Source: Nephrocerus scutellatus
Taxonomy: Eukaryota > Arthropoda > Insecta > Diptera > Pipunculidae
DNA length: 64,000 nucleotides
Direction of reading: 5' to 3'
NCBI GenBank assembly: GCA_947095585.1
Contig: OX352761.1
Coordinates: 59,202,832 to 59,266,831 of the forward strand
Position 1 is the first letter of the stretch. Each line of letters starts with the position of its first letter. The notes under the pieces are model-generated. The model saw nothing but the letters and a program-made list of their open reading frames with translations, did no database searches and had not been told where the DNA came from. Shown one piece after another: positions 20,547 through 32,850 of this stretch. A program made the position numbers and the translations under genes.

Positions 20547-22360
20547 AACAAATAGTACTTCATTGGTTGTCGTCGTCGCCTCGTCGTTGGAGTACATTTG
20601 TTGCCAATCGAACAGCCGTGATTTAAGAAAATATTCCACGATATTCATGGCAGTATATTGCTTCGGAGTTCAACCCGGCAGATTGTGCGTCACGAGGAAT
20701 ACTACCATCAGCTTTAATCAAACATTCGCTCTGGTGGACTGGACCTGCATGGCTATCGCTACCACATCATCATTGGCCTCCATCAACAATACCAGCAGAG
20801 TAAGTTGATAACCCGGAAATAGCAGTAGAAGAGAGACAGAGTGACAGAGACAGAGTAGAAGAGACACAGATCCTTTTTACGTCAGCTGAGATAAATGTCT
20901 TTGATCACTTAATTAAGAAAATATCATCGTGGACGCGGTTGTTGCGTATCGTCGCATATTGTGTTCGTTTTCCTAACAACTGTCTCCCGAAATGATATCC
21001 AAGGTGTACGTGCGGGCTAACTTCAGCTGGCAGAACACCATATCCTCAAATTAGTGCAACAACATTCGTTCGGAAATGAAATTCGTCAACTTAACCGCAA
21101 TCGTGATATCAAACCAAAATCAAAACTATTTAGTTACTCTCCATTTCGTGACAAGGACGGTTTACTTCGAGTGGGGGGTAGAATCAAATTTGCCTACGTA
21201 TCATTTACGATAAAACACCCAATAATACTGCCAAAAGATCCATTTCTCCCCTGCTAGTAAACCACATACACAAAAGGTACCTACACCCAGGAGTGTCCGA
21301 AACATTCGCTATAGTCCGCCAGTGGTACTGGATCTTAGGATGTCGGAACCTGGTACGCGCGGTTGTGCATCGATGCATGGCATGTTTCCTGCAAACAAAG
21401 GTCACAAAGGTCAATCAGCTCATGGGTGACTTGCCATCTGAACGTGTTCGACAAAGTCGGCCATTTATAAATGCAGGCTGTGACTACGCCGGCCCGTTCA
21501 CTATCCGGCTTTCTCGGGGACGGAATCCCAAGACGTCCAAAGCGTATCTTGCCTTGTTCGTGTGCATGTGTACCAAGGCAGTTAATCTGGAGTTAGTAAG
21601 CAACCTAACAACCGATGCATTTCTGGCCGCACTACGACGCTTCGTGTCCCGCCGTGGGAAATGTTCAAATATATAAACGGATAATGGAACTAATTTCCAA
21701 GGGGCACACCGAATCCTTAATGACATGCAAAGGGTGGTATTGTCGCAGACACATAACGAGGACATCAAAAGCTCCCTGGCAATGGATGGAATTACATGGC
21801 ATTTCATCCCACCATCTGCCCCACACTTCGGTGGATTGTGGGAAGCGGGGGTAAAATCTGCAAAATTGCATTTACGTCAGGTGGTCGGTACTTCAGTTCT
21901 TACCTTCGAAGAACTCTATACTGTGTTTACGGAAATAGAAGCAGTTTTAAATTCGCGGCCTCTTTGTGCAATCTCAGATACTGACTTAAATCCTCTAACA
22001 CCTTCTCAATTTTTGATAGGAGAACTTCATACGGCAGTTCCAGAGCCCAATCTGTTGGAGGTGCCGTTCAATCGTTTGGCCCACTGGAAACATCTTCAGA
22101 GCATGGTCCAAGGTTTTTGGAAGCGATGGCAGATCGAATATATCACCAGTCTTCAAGAACGACCAAAATGGAAATCGAAGCAAGTCGACATGCAGGTTGG
22201 CAACCTAGTGATTGTCAAGGAACCACCACATTGAAACGGTGCATCCAGGACCCGACAAAAGAACAAGAGTTGCTACCATATGAATTACTCCTGGAAACTT
22301 TGTGCGCCCAATTACCAAACTGGCCGTACTTCCATTGTTCTGAAACTCGTTCCAGCGGGG
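20547..22360 (+). pseudogene. BEL/Pao linker and integrase, broken
   Basis: Positions 20547-21050 are a degenerate connection region (EFNPADCASRG motif near 20670) that includes a purine-rich AGAGAC microsatellite near 20830. Integrase begins near 21054; the zinc-binding region (CMACF) and first catalytic Asp (AGCDYAGPF) are in 21293-21676. A shift follows at the TDNGTNF motif, and 21725-22234 carries PPSAPHFGGLWEAGVKSAK, a signature of BEL/Pao integrases. The final stretch (22235-22360) ends in a VLKLVPAGG-like peptide before the purine tract. Several frames are needed to read it, so it is inactive. Confidence 0.75.
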
Positions 22361-22364
22361 GGAG
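22354..22364 (+). promoter_or_regulatory. Polypurine tract of the BEL/Pao element
   Basis: AGCGGGGGGAG lies three bases before the 3' LTR start. Confidence 0.65.
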
Positions 22365-22367
22365 TTA

Positions 22368-22821
22368 TGTTTACTAATAGTCGGGTATTCGAGTTACTGA
22401 ACATGACCCACAATCATTCTTGGCGTCACGGCTGCCACCTAGCGTTCGACGTTCGTCAATTCCCAGTTACATCTCACTTCATTGGTTTTTCGGAGGTTTC
22501 CGCTGCTCGCTGTGGTGCAACTAAGCCTGCCAATTTGCGCAGGTTTTGCTCTTCTGTTTTAACCATCACCGCAAATAGATGTCAAGCGAACAGTTCCGTC
22601 TTATTTATAATTAAAATAAAATTAATATCGAATACAATTGATTAGCATTAACGCATTTATAAATTATTGTATATCCAAAAGTACAACTGAAAGCAAATAA
22701 AGTCTGTTTACTACTTTATGAAAAATTAAAGCTAAAGTTTCTAGTACTCGGTATTGTAATTTCATTCATACATACATTCATATAAATATAAAAAGTGAAC
22801 CAGCATTCTCAATCACACACA
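22368..22821 (+). repeat. BEL/Pao 3' LTR
   Basis: This uninterrupted 454-bp LTR (TGTTTACTAATAG to CACACACA) is the reference for the split 5' LTR. It shows that the errantivirus-like element added sequence after GATGTCA-GCG without loss. Confidence 0.8.
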
Positions 22822-22854
22822 TGTAGCACATGTAACATTTAAAGCTCCTTAACG

Positions 22855-23340
22855 TTGTATAAACAGAATCCCGAGACTTGGTTTGCTATTTTAGAGCAGC
22901 AATTCTCAATTTCAGGGATTACAACGGAAAAAACTAAGTATGCTCACGCAGTCAGTGCGTTAGATGCACATCTTCATAATCAGTTCGCTCACCTAATTAC
23001 CCGTGAAAAAGGCAATAAGCCTTACTCAATATTTAAGCAAGAGGTGGTTCGTGTATTAGGCGAGAGTGAAACATCAAAATTAAACAAAATTCTGCATGGT
23101 TTATCTCTCGGAGACAGAAAACCATCACAGCTTCTAGAAGAGTTCCAAGCGAATGCTTCTGGATTTTCAGCAACCTCATTAAGACAACTATGGATGCAAA
23201 GGTTACCCCCGCAAATACAACTAGTGCTCACACCGTTCGAACAGGATCTGGACATTGAAACTTTAGCGGAACGGGCAGATGACTTATTGGAAACTTTTTC
23301 TGGTTCGATTGGACAGACTGATAGCAGGAACATCAGGTAG
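22855..23340 (+). pseudogene. gag: Gag of the CsRn1-like element, partial
   Basis: This 161-codon frame starts inside Gag (YKQNPETWF). It includes the KFxxxVVxxL-like region, SETSKL, LGDRKPSQLL and a LWMQRLPP motif, all typical of this Ty3/gypsy Gag type. The true start lies upstream and is lost. It ends at a stop at 23338-23340, and the zinc-knuckle region expected before the protease is absent, replaced by the following spacer. Confidence 0.7.
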
Positions 23341-24061
23341 ACCTGTGGCTGAAGAGGTAACCAGAGAAGTACCCAATGGGATGGACGTCCATCATAATTC
23401 ATATAATGCAGGACATCTGTTTATGACAACAAAAAACAATACCCAAACCAAAACAAAAATAAACGCATTAAGCATATGTTCAATTGTTCTGCAACGAATA
23501 TGGGTATTCATCGATCGGACGTTTACCCCAAAATTAGCTTAAGTTGCACAATAATTTTCCATTGTTGTGTACATACTACATACTACGCAGCGAATATGGG
23601 TCACCGTCGATCGGACGTTTACCCCAAAATAATTTATAAGCTTAAGTTGCACAATAATATTCAATTGTTGTGTACTACATACTACGCAGCGAATATGGGT
23701 CACCGTCGATCGGACGTTTAACCCATAATAATTTATTAGCATAAGTTGCACATTTATTCTTAGTAAGCATAAATTGCATCGGACGTTTAAGTTGCACAAT
23801 AATTTAGCTTTTATTCTTTGTAAGCATAAATTGCACAATAACAATTTAGCCTAGTTTAAGTAAATTATTAGTAATTAAGTAAGCAAATATATTGTATAAA
23901 TAGTTAGGAAATTTGAATAAGTTACCTTTTCAAAAAGTCTTGTTTTCATATTAAATAGTTATCCCCCTACCCAAGGTAAGGTGACTATTTAAAGTATTTT
24001 AAGTGCAAGGAGCAATAACTTCAAACAATAAAACAAATTTTTAGATCATCATCAGTCACCA
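23341..24061 (+). repeat. Non-coding spacer with three ~97-bp repeats; candidate solo LTR
   Basis: Between gag and protease lie three repeats starting near 23496, 23592 and 23691 (GAATATGGGTCACCGTCGATC core) and degenerate further pieces to about 23840. TATAAATAG follows at 23899-23907 and AATAAA at 24027-24032. Bounds TGTT (23477) and CA (24061) would suit an LTR, but no target duplication or partner LTR is visible. It may be a solo LTR of another element that replaced the end of gag. Confidence 0.4.
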
Positions 24062-24097
24062 ACGGCGGGACTTGAGGAAATCTATACATCAATCCGT

Positions 24098-25563
24098 TTG
24101 TTAATTTTGGGGAGACGGTTGAATATTAAATTCTTGGTAGATACGGGAGCTGATGTCTCAGTTTTGCCGGCTAAATTTCGTAATTTAAATCAATTACATT
24201 CTCCTTTTAAATTATATGCAGCAAATGGGACCACCATATCATATGGGAAGAAACAATTCATTTTGGATATAGGTTTGAGGAGAGAGTTCACCTGGGAGTT
24301 TATAGTCGCTGATGTCACTTTACCAATTTTAGGAGCGGATTTTTTAAACTCAACAGGACTTTTAATCGATATCAAACAAGGGAAAGTCATCGACCCTTTG
24401 ACAGTTATCTCAACCATTGGCCAAATTACGCAAATAAATACCCCAACATTGTCTTCGGTAAACAAGTCTAAAATTTTAGATCCGGATTTTCAAAAATTAT
24501 TACAACATTTTAGGGACAACACATTTGATTCTGGGAAAATATCAATTGTAAAGCATAACGTTACCCATTTCATTGAAACGAAAGGTCCACCAGTTTCATG
24601 ACGAGCTAGATGGTTAGCTCTAGATCTACTGAAAATCGCTAAGGACCATTTTGATGAGATGGTTAGCCAGGGAATCCTGCAGACCAAGCAACAGCCCCTG
24701 GGCCAGCCCACTACACATGGTGCCCAAGAAAAAGGGTGATTGGCGTCCGTGCGGCTATTACCAGGCTTTAAACAACGACACTATACCGGATGCATACCCG
24801 ATTCCTCACTTACAGGATTTGTCTTTCCAATTGGAGGGATGCACGATTTTTTCAACTATAGATTTAGTACGAGCGTATCACCAAATCCCTGTTGAGCCCA
24901 CGATATTCCAAAAACAGCTATAGCCACACCATTCGAATTTGTTCGCATGACTTTCGGTGTCCGAAATGCAGCACGGACTTTTCAACGGTTAATGCATCGA
25001 TTTTACACGGCTTATCATATTGTTTCGTTTACTTGGTAGATATCTTAATTGCTTCTAAATCCCAAAGTGAACATTTAAAACACCTCGAGCAAGTTTTCGA
25101 GCTAGAGACTTTCGGATTAATTATTAATCAGAATAAGTGTAATCTAGCACAACCGCAGGTATTATTTTTAGGGCATCTAGTTACCAACCAGGGTATCTTA
25201 CCTAACCCTGAACGTGTAAAAGTCATTAACTAATATCCATTACCCATAAACGTGCAGCAATTAAAGCGATTCCTAGGAATGTTAAATTTTTACCGTAGGT
25301 TTGTACCAAAGGCAGCACATGAACAAATACTTTTAAACAATTTTTTAAAAGGTTATAAAAAGAATAGTAAAACAGAAATCAAATGGACAGAAGAATCTAT
25401 TAAAGCTTTCGAGAGGTGTAAAACAAAGTTAAGCAAGGAATCGATTTTAACGCACCCAATTATTTCCGCACCACTGGCCATTATGGTGGATGCATCGGAC
25501 TTGGCAGCAGGTGCCGTTTTACAGCAATTCGTGAACGACAGTTGACAACCACTTGTTTTTAAA
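24098..25563 (+). pseudogene. pol: Protease and RT of the CsRn1-like element, broken
   Basis: Frame 24098-24601 is an aspartic protease (FLVDTGADVSVLP, later ILGADFL) running towards RT, ending in a TGA. RT continues in 24651-24923 ([34 protein letters not shown]). Then 24892-25233 follows, in which the catalytic YxDD is YLVD (25030-25041), the first Asp being replaced by Val. Frame 25252-25545 has FLGMLNFYRRFVP and the first RNase H motif DASDLAAGA. It stops at 25545 and similarity ends near 25563. Dead by frameshifts, stops and an active-site change. Confidence 0.75.
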
Positions 25564-25975
25564 TTCTCTATATTAACTTCGCGTGCACGTGGCTGGCTGG
25601 TTGGTTGGCTGGCTGGCTGGCTGGCTGGCTGGTCAGATTTTCTGATCAATTTTTAGCCCACTTCCAATGGCCCGATTTTATTGAAATTTTGCACACATGT
25701 ATATTTCCGGTGACAATACTTTCAATACTTTGGCCCCTCTGACCTCGGATTCGGGGGGCTCCCCTACAAATATTTTACAAAATTTACCCGATTTTCTTTA
25801 AATTTTGTGCACATGTGTGTCTTCGATGGAAAACACTTTTTGTAAAAATTTGGAGAGATCGGCCCCTTGGGGACCCCAATATAAAATTTTTAAATATCGC
25901 TATATCGCATCAGATCACGGCAAAGTCTGAGCTCTGTGCTTCTGTGCAGCGCTGTTCGCTGCCGCTGCATCATTT

Positions 25976-25976
<1 letters not shown>
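25564..25976. other. Non-coding flank of the LINE array with short repeats
   Basis: It holds a (TGGC)n-type tract at 25589-25633 and two degenerate direct repeats of ~116 bp starting at about 25671 and 25787 (CCCGATTTT...AAATTTTG). I see no coding frame of note. It may be the remains of the genomic target of the array or of another repeat. Confidence 0.5.

Positions 25977-26044
<68 letters not shown>
25977..26044. repeat. (GT)34 microsatellite at the array's left edge
   Basis: A pure GT run directly abuts the 3' end of LINE copy 1. On the element's strand it reads (AC)n after the tail, as expected if the element targets AC repeats. Confidence 0.9.
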
Positions 26045-26047
<3 letters not shown>

Positions 26048-26245
26048 TTATTATGGCTGTACCAAAGGTGGGGAATCTTCTAAAAGATACCAGTAGAGCC
26101 CTCCAGGGGTACTAGCATGCACGATTCGTAAACCTGAATGTTCGTACCAGGAATTACGCATACGTACTAAACCCTCCTTACACACTTCAACCACTCTCCC
26201 CATGGGTCTGCCGTTAGGTATTACATCACGGGGCTGGTTAGCAGA

Positions 26246-28618
26246 TTACTCTATGCCTTCTGCATCTTCTGCTGCTGCTAATCGCCTTATATTTTCGATT
26301 CTTCGCAGCTCGTTTTGCACTTTCGTTACGAATACACACACTTCTGTCCACTTATCCTCGGATCTTTGCATTTCTTCTAAAAGGACGTGTGGATTTGGCA
26401 GGTTGCTTCTCCATTCTCTGAAGCGTCTGCAATGGAAAATCGCATGCTCTGTGTCTTCTTCTATGTCTGGACAATCTGGGCAAAAAGGTGAGCTATCGTG
26501 TCCAAATCGATAAAGATATTTTCGATAGCCGCCATGGCCTGACAGAAACTGCGTAAATTGGTAGTTGCAGTTACCGTGAGATCGGTTTGTCCAATTCTCA
26601 ATGTTCGGGATCAGTTTGTAGGTCCATCTTCCTTTCAAACTTATGTCCCACCGGTCTTGCCACACAGCCATTGAGGTGGCCTTTTCTTCCTCTTTGATCA
26701 TTTCGATTGTTCGTTGGTCCTGTTGTGATAAGGCTCTTCTATTGTAGATCCTAAGCATTTCATCTGCGAGGATATCTACTGGAACCATTCCTGCTATAAC
26801 GAGGGCAGCATCATCGGAGATCGTTCGGAACCCGCTGATCGTCCTTAGTGCACTGAGTCTGTATATAGACGATAAGTTTCTTCTTATTTCTTTAGTCACC
26901 AGTGCATCCGCCCAAACTGGGGCTGCGTAAAGGAGGACTGAGCTGACTACTCTAGACATTAGGACCCTCCTTGTATATCCTGGTCCTCCAACGTTTGGCA
27001 GAATCCGGAATAATGCTGCCTGCATCTGGGAAGCCTTTTTGCTCGAGTAGTCCACGTGTATTTTAAAACGGAGCTTATTGTCAAGCATTACTCCTAGGTA
27101 TTTGACAAAATCCTTTGATCTAATAGTCTGGTTACCAACTCGTATATTTATGTATTCTATATTTTTCCGGCTGGTAATCAGGACTGCTTCCGTTTTATGG
27201 TCGGCTAATTCTAGACCGACGGATACTAGCCATTTTTTGATTTGGCCGACTGCTTCATTCGTAGCTGACTCTATTCCATTGATTGTCTTTGACACTGTGA
27301 CAACGGCGATGTCGTCAGCGAATCCAAATATTTGTACGCCTGGTGGTAATGCTAGTCTTAGAACTCCATCGTACATTATATTCCATAGAAGGGGACCCAG
27401 CACCGATCCTTGTGGGACTCCTGCGGAGACGTTATAGTACTTTGTACCCTCATTGGTTTCGTACCTCAACCTTCTATAACTTAAGTAGCTTGACACTATC
27501 TTCCTTATATAGTATGGTGCATCCATTCTGGCGAGTGATCTTCTTATTGAGGACCATTTTGCAGAGTTAAAGGCGTTTTTTATGTCCAGTGTCACTACTG
27601 CACAATATTCCTTTGTGCCCCACCGCCATCTTTTTCCTTCAATCGCATTCTTTGCTATGTTGACCACCGCCTTTATGGCGTCGACGGTCGAGTGCGATTT
27701 TCGAAACCCGAACTGATGATCTGACAGTGCTCCTTTATTATCCGCTATATTAAGCAATCTGTCATATATGATCCGCTCGAGTATCTTTCCCATTGTATCT
27801 AGTAGGCATATTGGGCGGTACGATGATGGTTCGCCCGGTGGTTTGTTTCCCTTTGGAAGCAATACTAAATGCTGCAGTTTCCAAGGTTCAGGGAAAACTC
27901 CTTCATCTAGACACTGTTGCATGCATGTCATGAACATGTCCGGCCTACTTCGGATGGCGGCTTTCAATGCTTTATTAGGAATGCCATCGGGTCCAGGAAC
28001 TTTGTTGTCTCGTATTCTTTTACTTGCGTTCACGAGTTCATCAACTGTTAGCCTTGGAATACTTTCTGTGCTAATTTCTCTTATTATGTTGCACATAGTA
28101 TATGGTCCTTTCGGAAATAGGTGTTCTACGATGGACCTAAGCTTTGTTGGGCATGATATTTGCGGGATCTTACAGCCTTTTAGCTTTGCCATAACTATTT
28201 TGTATGCTGTGCCCCAGGGATTGATGTCCGCCTCGTCACATAGTCGTTTGAAGCACTTCGACTTGCTTTCTTTAATTGCATTTTTTAAATTTCGTCTAGC
28301 TAATCTTAGCATATCAAGACGTTCTTGAATGTCTGATCCCCTTCTTGATCGCTGCACTCTACGTCTGGCTTGTAAGCAGGCAGCTCTCAGTGCTTTTATC
28401 TGCTCATTCCACCAGTAGCAGTGTTCACCTCTCTTGCTAAGTCTTCTCCTGGGCATAGCTGCGTCGCACGCTGTAGTGATTATACTGGTAAGTTGTTGCG
28501 ACAGGATCTCAGATGTTCCGCTTTCGATTAGGAAGCTTGAGTTTATGATTTCCTCAAACATTTCTTTATCAAGGAACTTGTCTTTCCATTTAGGTCCCCC
28601 TAATTTTGGGCGTTGCAC
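26246..28618 (-). CDS. ORF2 RT part, copy 1
   Basis: An uninterrupted 790-codon frame corresponds to residues 206-995 of the intact ORF2. It contains the RT domain (LVLLPKGNKPPG near ORF2 residue 455, PQGSVLGPLLW, FADD near 637) and the C-terminal zinc motif CPDC...H....C near 917. It has no ATG at its start: it begins in the frame -1 to the endonuclease frame, at GTG. Either a -1 frameshift at the AAAAAAG heptamer (28621-28627, read on the minus strand) joins it to the endonuclease, or it is a remnant. That a frame this long shows no other lesion suggests the copy is young or the fusion is made. Confidence 0.75.
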   Translation of the reverse strand: MQRPKLGGPKWKDKFLDKEMFEEIINSSFLIESGTSEILSQQLTSIITTACDAAMPRRRLSKRGEHCYWWNEQIKALRAACLQARRRVQRSRRGSDIQERLDMLRLARRNLKNAIKESKSKCFKRLCDEADINPWGTAYKIVMAKLKGCKIPQISCPTKLRSIVEHLFPKGPYTMCNIIREISTESIPRLTVDELVNASKRIRDNKVPGPDGIPNKALKAAIRSRPDMFMTCMQQCLDEGVFPEPWKLQHLVLLPKGNKPPGEPSSYRPICLLDTMGKILERIIYDRLLNIADNKGALSDHQFGFRKSHSTVDAIKAVVNIAKNAIEGKRWRWGTKEYCAVVTLDIKNAFNSAKWSSIRRSLARMDAPYYIRKIVSSYLSYRRLRYETNEGTKYYNVSAGVPQGSVLGPLLWNIMYDGVLRLALPPGVQIFGFADDIAVVTVSKTINGIESATNEAVGQIKKWLVSVGLELADHKTEAVLITSRKNIEYINIRVGNQTIRSKDFVKYLGVMLDNKLRFKIHVDYSSKKASQMQAALFRILPNVGGPGYTRRVLMSRVVSSVLLYAAPVWADALVTKEIRRNLSSIYRLSALRTISGFRTISDDAALVIAGMVPVDILADEMLRIYNRRALSQQDQRTIEMIKEEEKATSMAVWQDRWDISLKGRWTYKLIPNIENWTNRSHGNCNYQFTQFLSGHGGYRKYLYRFGHDSSPFCPDCPDIEEDTEHAIFHCRRFREWRSNLPNPHVLLEEMQRSEDKWTEVCVFVTKVQNELRRIENIRRLAAAEDAEGIE

Positions 28619-29235
28619 GGCTTTTTTTTCTCTTTAATTTCAATTACAATCGCCTGGTGGTCGCTGTGCGTATAGTCTTCGCTGACACGCCATTTTATCA
28701 TCCGCAGGAGGGAACTGCTAGCGAAGGTTATATCGATGATCGATCCCCTTCCTGCTTTGCGATACGTATTTGCTCGTCCCGTGTTAGCTATGCCTATATT
28801 TAATGAGGCGAAAGATTCTAGCAGATAATGTCTTCTGGTATTAGTAAATCTGCTGCCCCAGTCTGTTGCCCAGGCATTGAAGTCTCCGCCTATAACCACT
28901 GGAGCTCTTCCTCGAGCATCGGCCGTTAAATTTTCTATCATTGCTGAGTATTCGTTCATCGTCCAGCTGGGTCTTGCGTAACAACTATAAAAGTTGATTC
29001 CATTTATTTTTGCCCGTACGAAGCCCTCCGCCTGCCCGTCTACATCTTGGAAGGCATGTCTCCCGCAAATCCATATTGCAGCTTTTTCTGTTTTGTCACA
29101 TGCCCAAGCGTTGATGTCACGAGATTTGTACGGTTCGCTTATTAAAATCATGTCCGCTCTCTCGTCTTTAGCCGTCTGTGACAGGATATCCTGTGCTATC
29201 TCGCAGTGATTTAGGTTTATCTGGATAACCTTCAT
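28600..29235 (-). CDS. ORF2 endonuclease part, copy 1
   Basis: A 211-codon frame starting at an ATG that overlaps the ORF1 stop (ATGA). It is an APE-like endonuclease with QINLNHC at the start, LISEPY, GGDFNAWATDWGSR, and YTHSDHQAI at the end: the metal-binding and catalytic motifs of R1-clade endonucleases. The frame ends nine codons after the A8 run because of a CT insertion absent from copies 3 and 5. The endonuclease is expected to nick the AC-repeat target. Confidence 0.8.
   Translation of the reverse strand: MKVIQINLNHCEIAQDILSQTAKDERADMILISEPYKSRDINAWACDKTEKAAIWICGRHAFQDVDGQAEGFVRAKINGINFYSCYARPSWTMNEYSAMIENLTADARGRAPVVIGGDFNAWATDWGSRFTNTRRHYLLESFASLNIGIANTGRANTYRKAGRGSIIDITFASSSLLRMIKWRVSEDYTHSDHQAIVIEIKEKKKPCNAQN
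28621..28629 (-). promoter_or_regulatory. Candidate -1 slippery site between endonuclease and RT, copy 1
   Basis: On the minus strand the zero frame reads GAG AAA AAA AAG CCG. The heptamer A AAA AAG would let a -1 slip continue at GCC GTG, the RT frame. The same site occurs in copies 2, 4, 6 and 7. No downstream pseudoknot was verified. Confidence 0.35.
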
Positions 29236-30587
29236 ACTTTTCTGCTGGCGATAGCTCTCCTAAAGGTTGGGCATTTGCTGCTGCCCGCTACATGCTTCGC
29301 ATCTTCTGGGTGTTCCTTTCTACAGAACATGCACGAAGGCTCCTTTGCGCAAGACTTAGCTATGTGGCCCTCATCCCCACATCTTCTACACAGCTTGGAG
29401 CGATCTTCTCCGTTTTTACACTGCTTGGCAATGTGCCCAAATTCCAGGCATTTGAAGCACTTTTTGAGGAGTGTCCGTTCGCGGATGCGACACACTACCC
29501 ACCCGATTTTTATCTTCTGTACTTCCAGCAGCTTCTTTGCTTTTGCATTTGGAAGGCTGATAGTCGCCGTTTGGGTTCCACCATATGCTTTCCTCAGCGA
29601 TATAAAGTCTGACGGTGTAACGCCTTCGACTCCGGCTTGGACTTCGATTGATTCACAAATGTCTTCTTTTGTGGTGATCTCATCGATGTCTTTCAGCTCG
29701 ATGCTAGTGCGTTGGGTGAGGGTTCTTACGTTTGCTTGTTCGCCTAACGCCTCGCTTATGACGCTTTTAAATTCCGCTGTCTTGTCACTTGTCTCCTTCA
29801 ATTGAATTAAGAGGTCACCTTTTTGTGTCCTTCTGATCCTAGATACTGCTTTTCCAATTGTTTCTAGTTTTGGATCAGCCTTCACGTTGCGCAATATCTG
29901 CGCATTGGATATTTCGCCCTTCGCTTCTATGACTATGGCGTCAGGTCTTGCCTTTCTTATAATTGGCTTTTGTTTTACGGCGGACTTCTTGGCAGATGCG
30001 TCTGACTTCACTTTATTTTTAGTTTTAGCGACGACTTTTGTCCATTCGCCTTCTCCAGTTTTTTTAACATTTTTAATACCCTTTTCCTGGGTTTTTTCTT
30101 CCGTCGCTATTACCATAGGCTTACGTGAGGACTGGCGTTGCTCTTGCCTCCGCTTTGGATTCGGCGTTTCGCTGTGGGTAGGCTGCTTCCTTTTTTGCTC
30201 CATTGAAGCTTTGAGCCATGGAGAGGTTTGAGATGAGGTGTGATTAACCATCTTCTCCTGAGTCTTCTTGTTATTAATGTAGATAGCCGATAACTCATAG
30301 AGGTTTTTAATGCTATCAATCGCATCCCGCATGGCTTGATGGATGGAACGTCTTTTTCCATCTTCCAACATTTCTACCAGTCCCTTGATCTGCTCTCCTA
30401 GTTTATGAAAGTCAGATTTGCCGGGGCTGGCTTCCTTTATCACCTTTCTTGTTATCGGTGATTCGCGCCTTTGTGACGTTTGGGCCACTGGTGATCTCGC
30501 CATCTTCGAACTCCTTTTAAAAGAATTCACATTCTCCTCTCCTACAACTCCTTCTACTTCTCCTCCTCCTAAATTCTGGGAATTCAT
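29232..30587 (-). CDS. ORF1 (Gag-like nucleic-acid-binding protein), copy 1
   Basis: A 451-codon frame from the first ATG; six codons upstream open from a GTG right after a stop. The N-terminal half is Lys/Glu/Ser-rich and low in structure. A central region (~residues 225-340) resembles the RRM-like/esterase-free core of R1 ORF1 proteins. The C-terminus has three cysteine-histidine motifs: CFKCLEFGHIAKQC, CRRCGDEGHIAKSC and a third starting CMFC. It would bind element RNA. ORF2 starts one base into the stop (ATGA), suggesting coupled translation. It shares the Pro-Thr-Phe ending with copy 4, against Pro-Val-Phe in the others. Confidence 0.85.
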   Translation of the reverse strand: MNSQNLGGGEVEGVVGEENVNSFKRSSKMARSPVAQTSQRRESPITRKVIKEASPGKSDFHKLGEQIKGLVEMLEDGKRRSIHQAMRDAIDSIKNLYELSAIYINNKKTQEKMVNHTSSQTSPWLKASMEQKRKQPTHSETPNPKRRQEQRQSSRKPMVIATEEKTQEKGIKNVKKTGEGEWTKVVAKTKNKVKSDASAKKSAVKQKPIIRKARPDAIVIEAKGEISNAQILRNVKADPKLETIGKAVSRIRRTQKGDLLIQLKETSDKTAEFKSVISEALGEQANVRTLTQRTSIELKDIDEITTKEDICESIEVQAGVEGVTPSDFISLRKAYGGTQTATISLPNAKAKKLLEVQKIKIGWVVCRIRERTLLKKCFKCLEFGHIAKQCKNGEDRSKLCRRCGDEGHIAKSCAKEPSCMFCRKEHPEDAKHVAGSSKCPTFRRAIASRKV

Positions 30588-32607
<2,020 letters not shown>

Positions 32608-32850
32608 ATTTCCTTTTCTTTAATGTCTGTGCCAAAGTAGGGCATCTTCTAAAAGATACCAGTAGAGCCCTCCAGGGGTACTACCTTGCACGATTCGTAA
32701 ACCTGAATGTTCGTACCAGGAATTACGCATACGTACTAAACCCTCCTTACACACTTCAACCACTCTCCCCATGGGACTGCCGTTAGGTATTACATCACGG
32801 GGCTGGTTAGCAGATTACTCTATGCCTTCTGCATCTTCTGCTGACGCTGA

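Larger units (their letters stand above)
10158..22821 (+). mobile_element. BEL/Pao LTR retrotransposon, decayed, with nested insertions
   Basis: Related LTRs lie at 10158-10376 plus 16502-16704 (split 5' LTR) and 22368-22821 (3' LTR). They bracket gag, a DUF1758-type protease, an RT with YVDD, RNase H and a BEL-type integrase, all with multiple frameshifts and stops. An errantivirus-like provirus split the 5' LTR, and a Foldback-like element split the RT. No target duplication is visible: the left flank is copia-like and the right flank is Ty3/gypsy-like, so the ends may have been rearranged. Confidence 0.85.
22822..25563 (+). mobile_element. Ty3/gypsy (CsRn1-like) element, left part, truncated
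   Basis: It carries gag, a spacer with repeats, protease and RT up to early RNase H. The 5' LTR and gag start are missing at the junction with the BEL 3' LTR. Homology stops near 25563, just after the RNase H motif DASDLAAGAVLQQ. The right part of the same kind of element lies at 62357-63795, beyond the LINE array. Lineage is judged from the Gag pattern and from the TGTATGTGGCGG LTR at the right end. Confidence 0.6.

Noticed and set aside
20820..20875. Purine-rich AGAGAC run as a regulatory element
   Set aside because: Short simple repeat inside a decayed BEL linker; nothing else supports a function.
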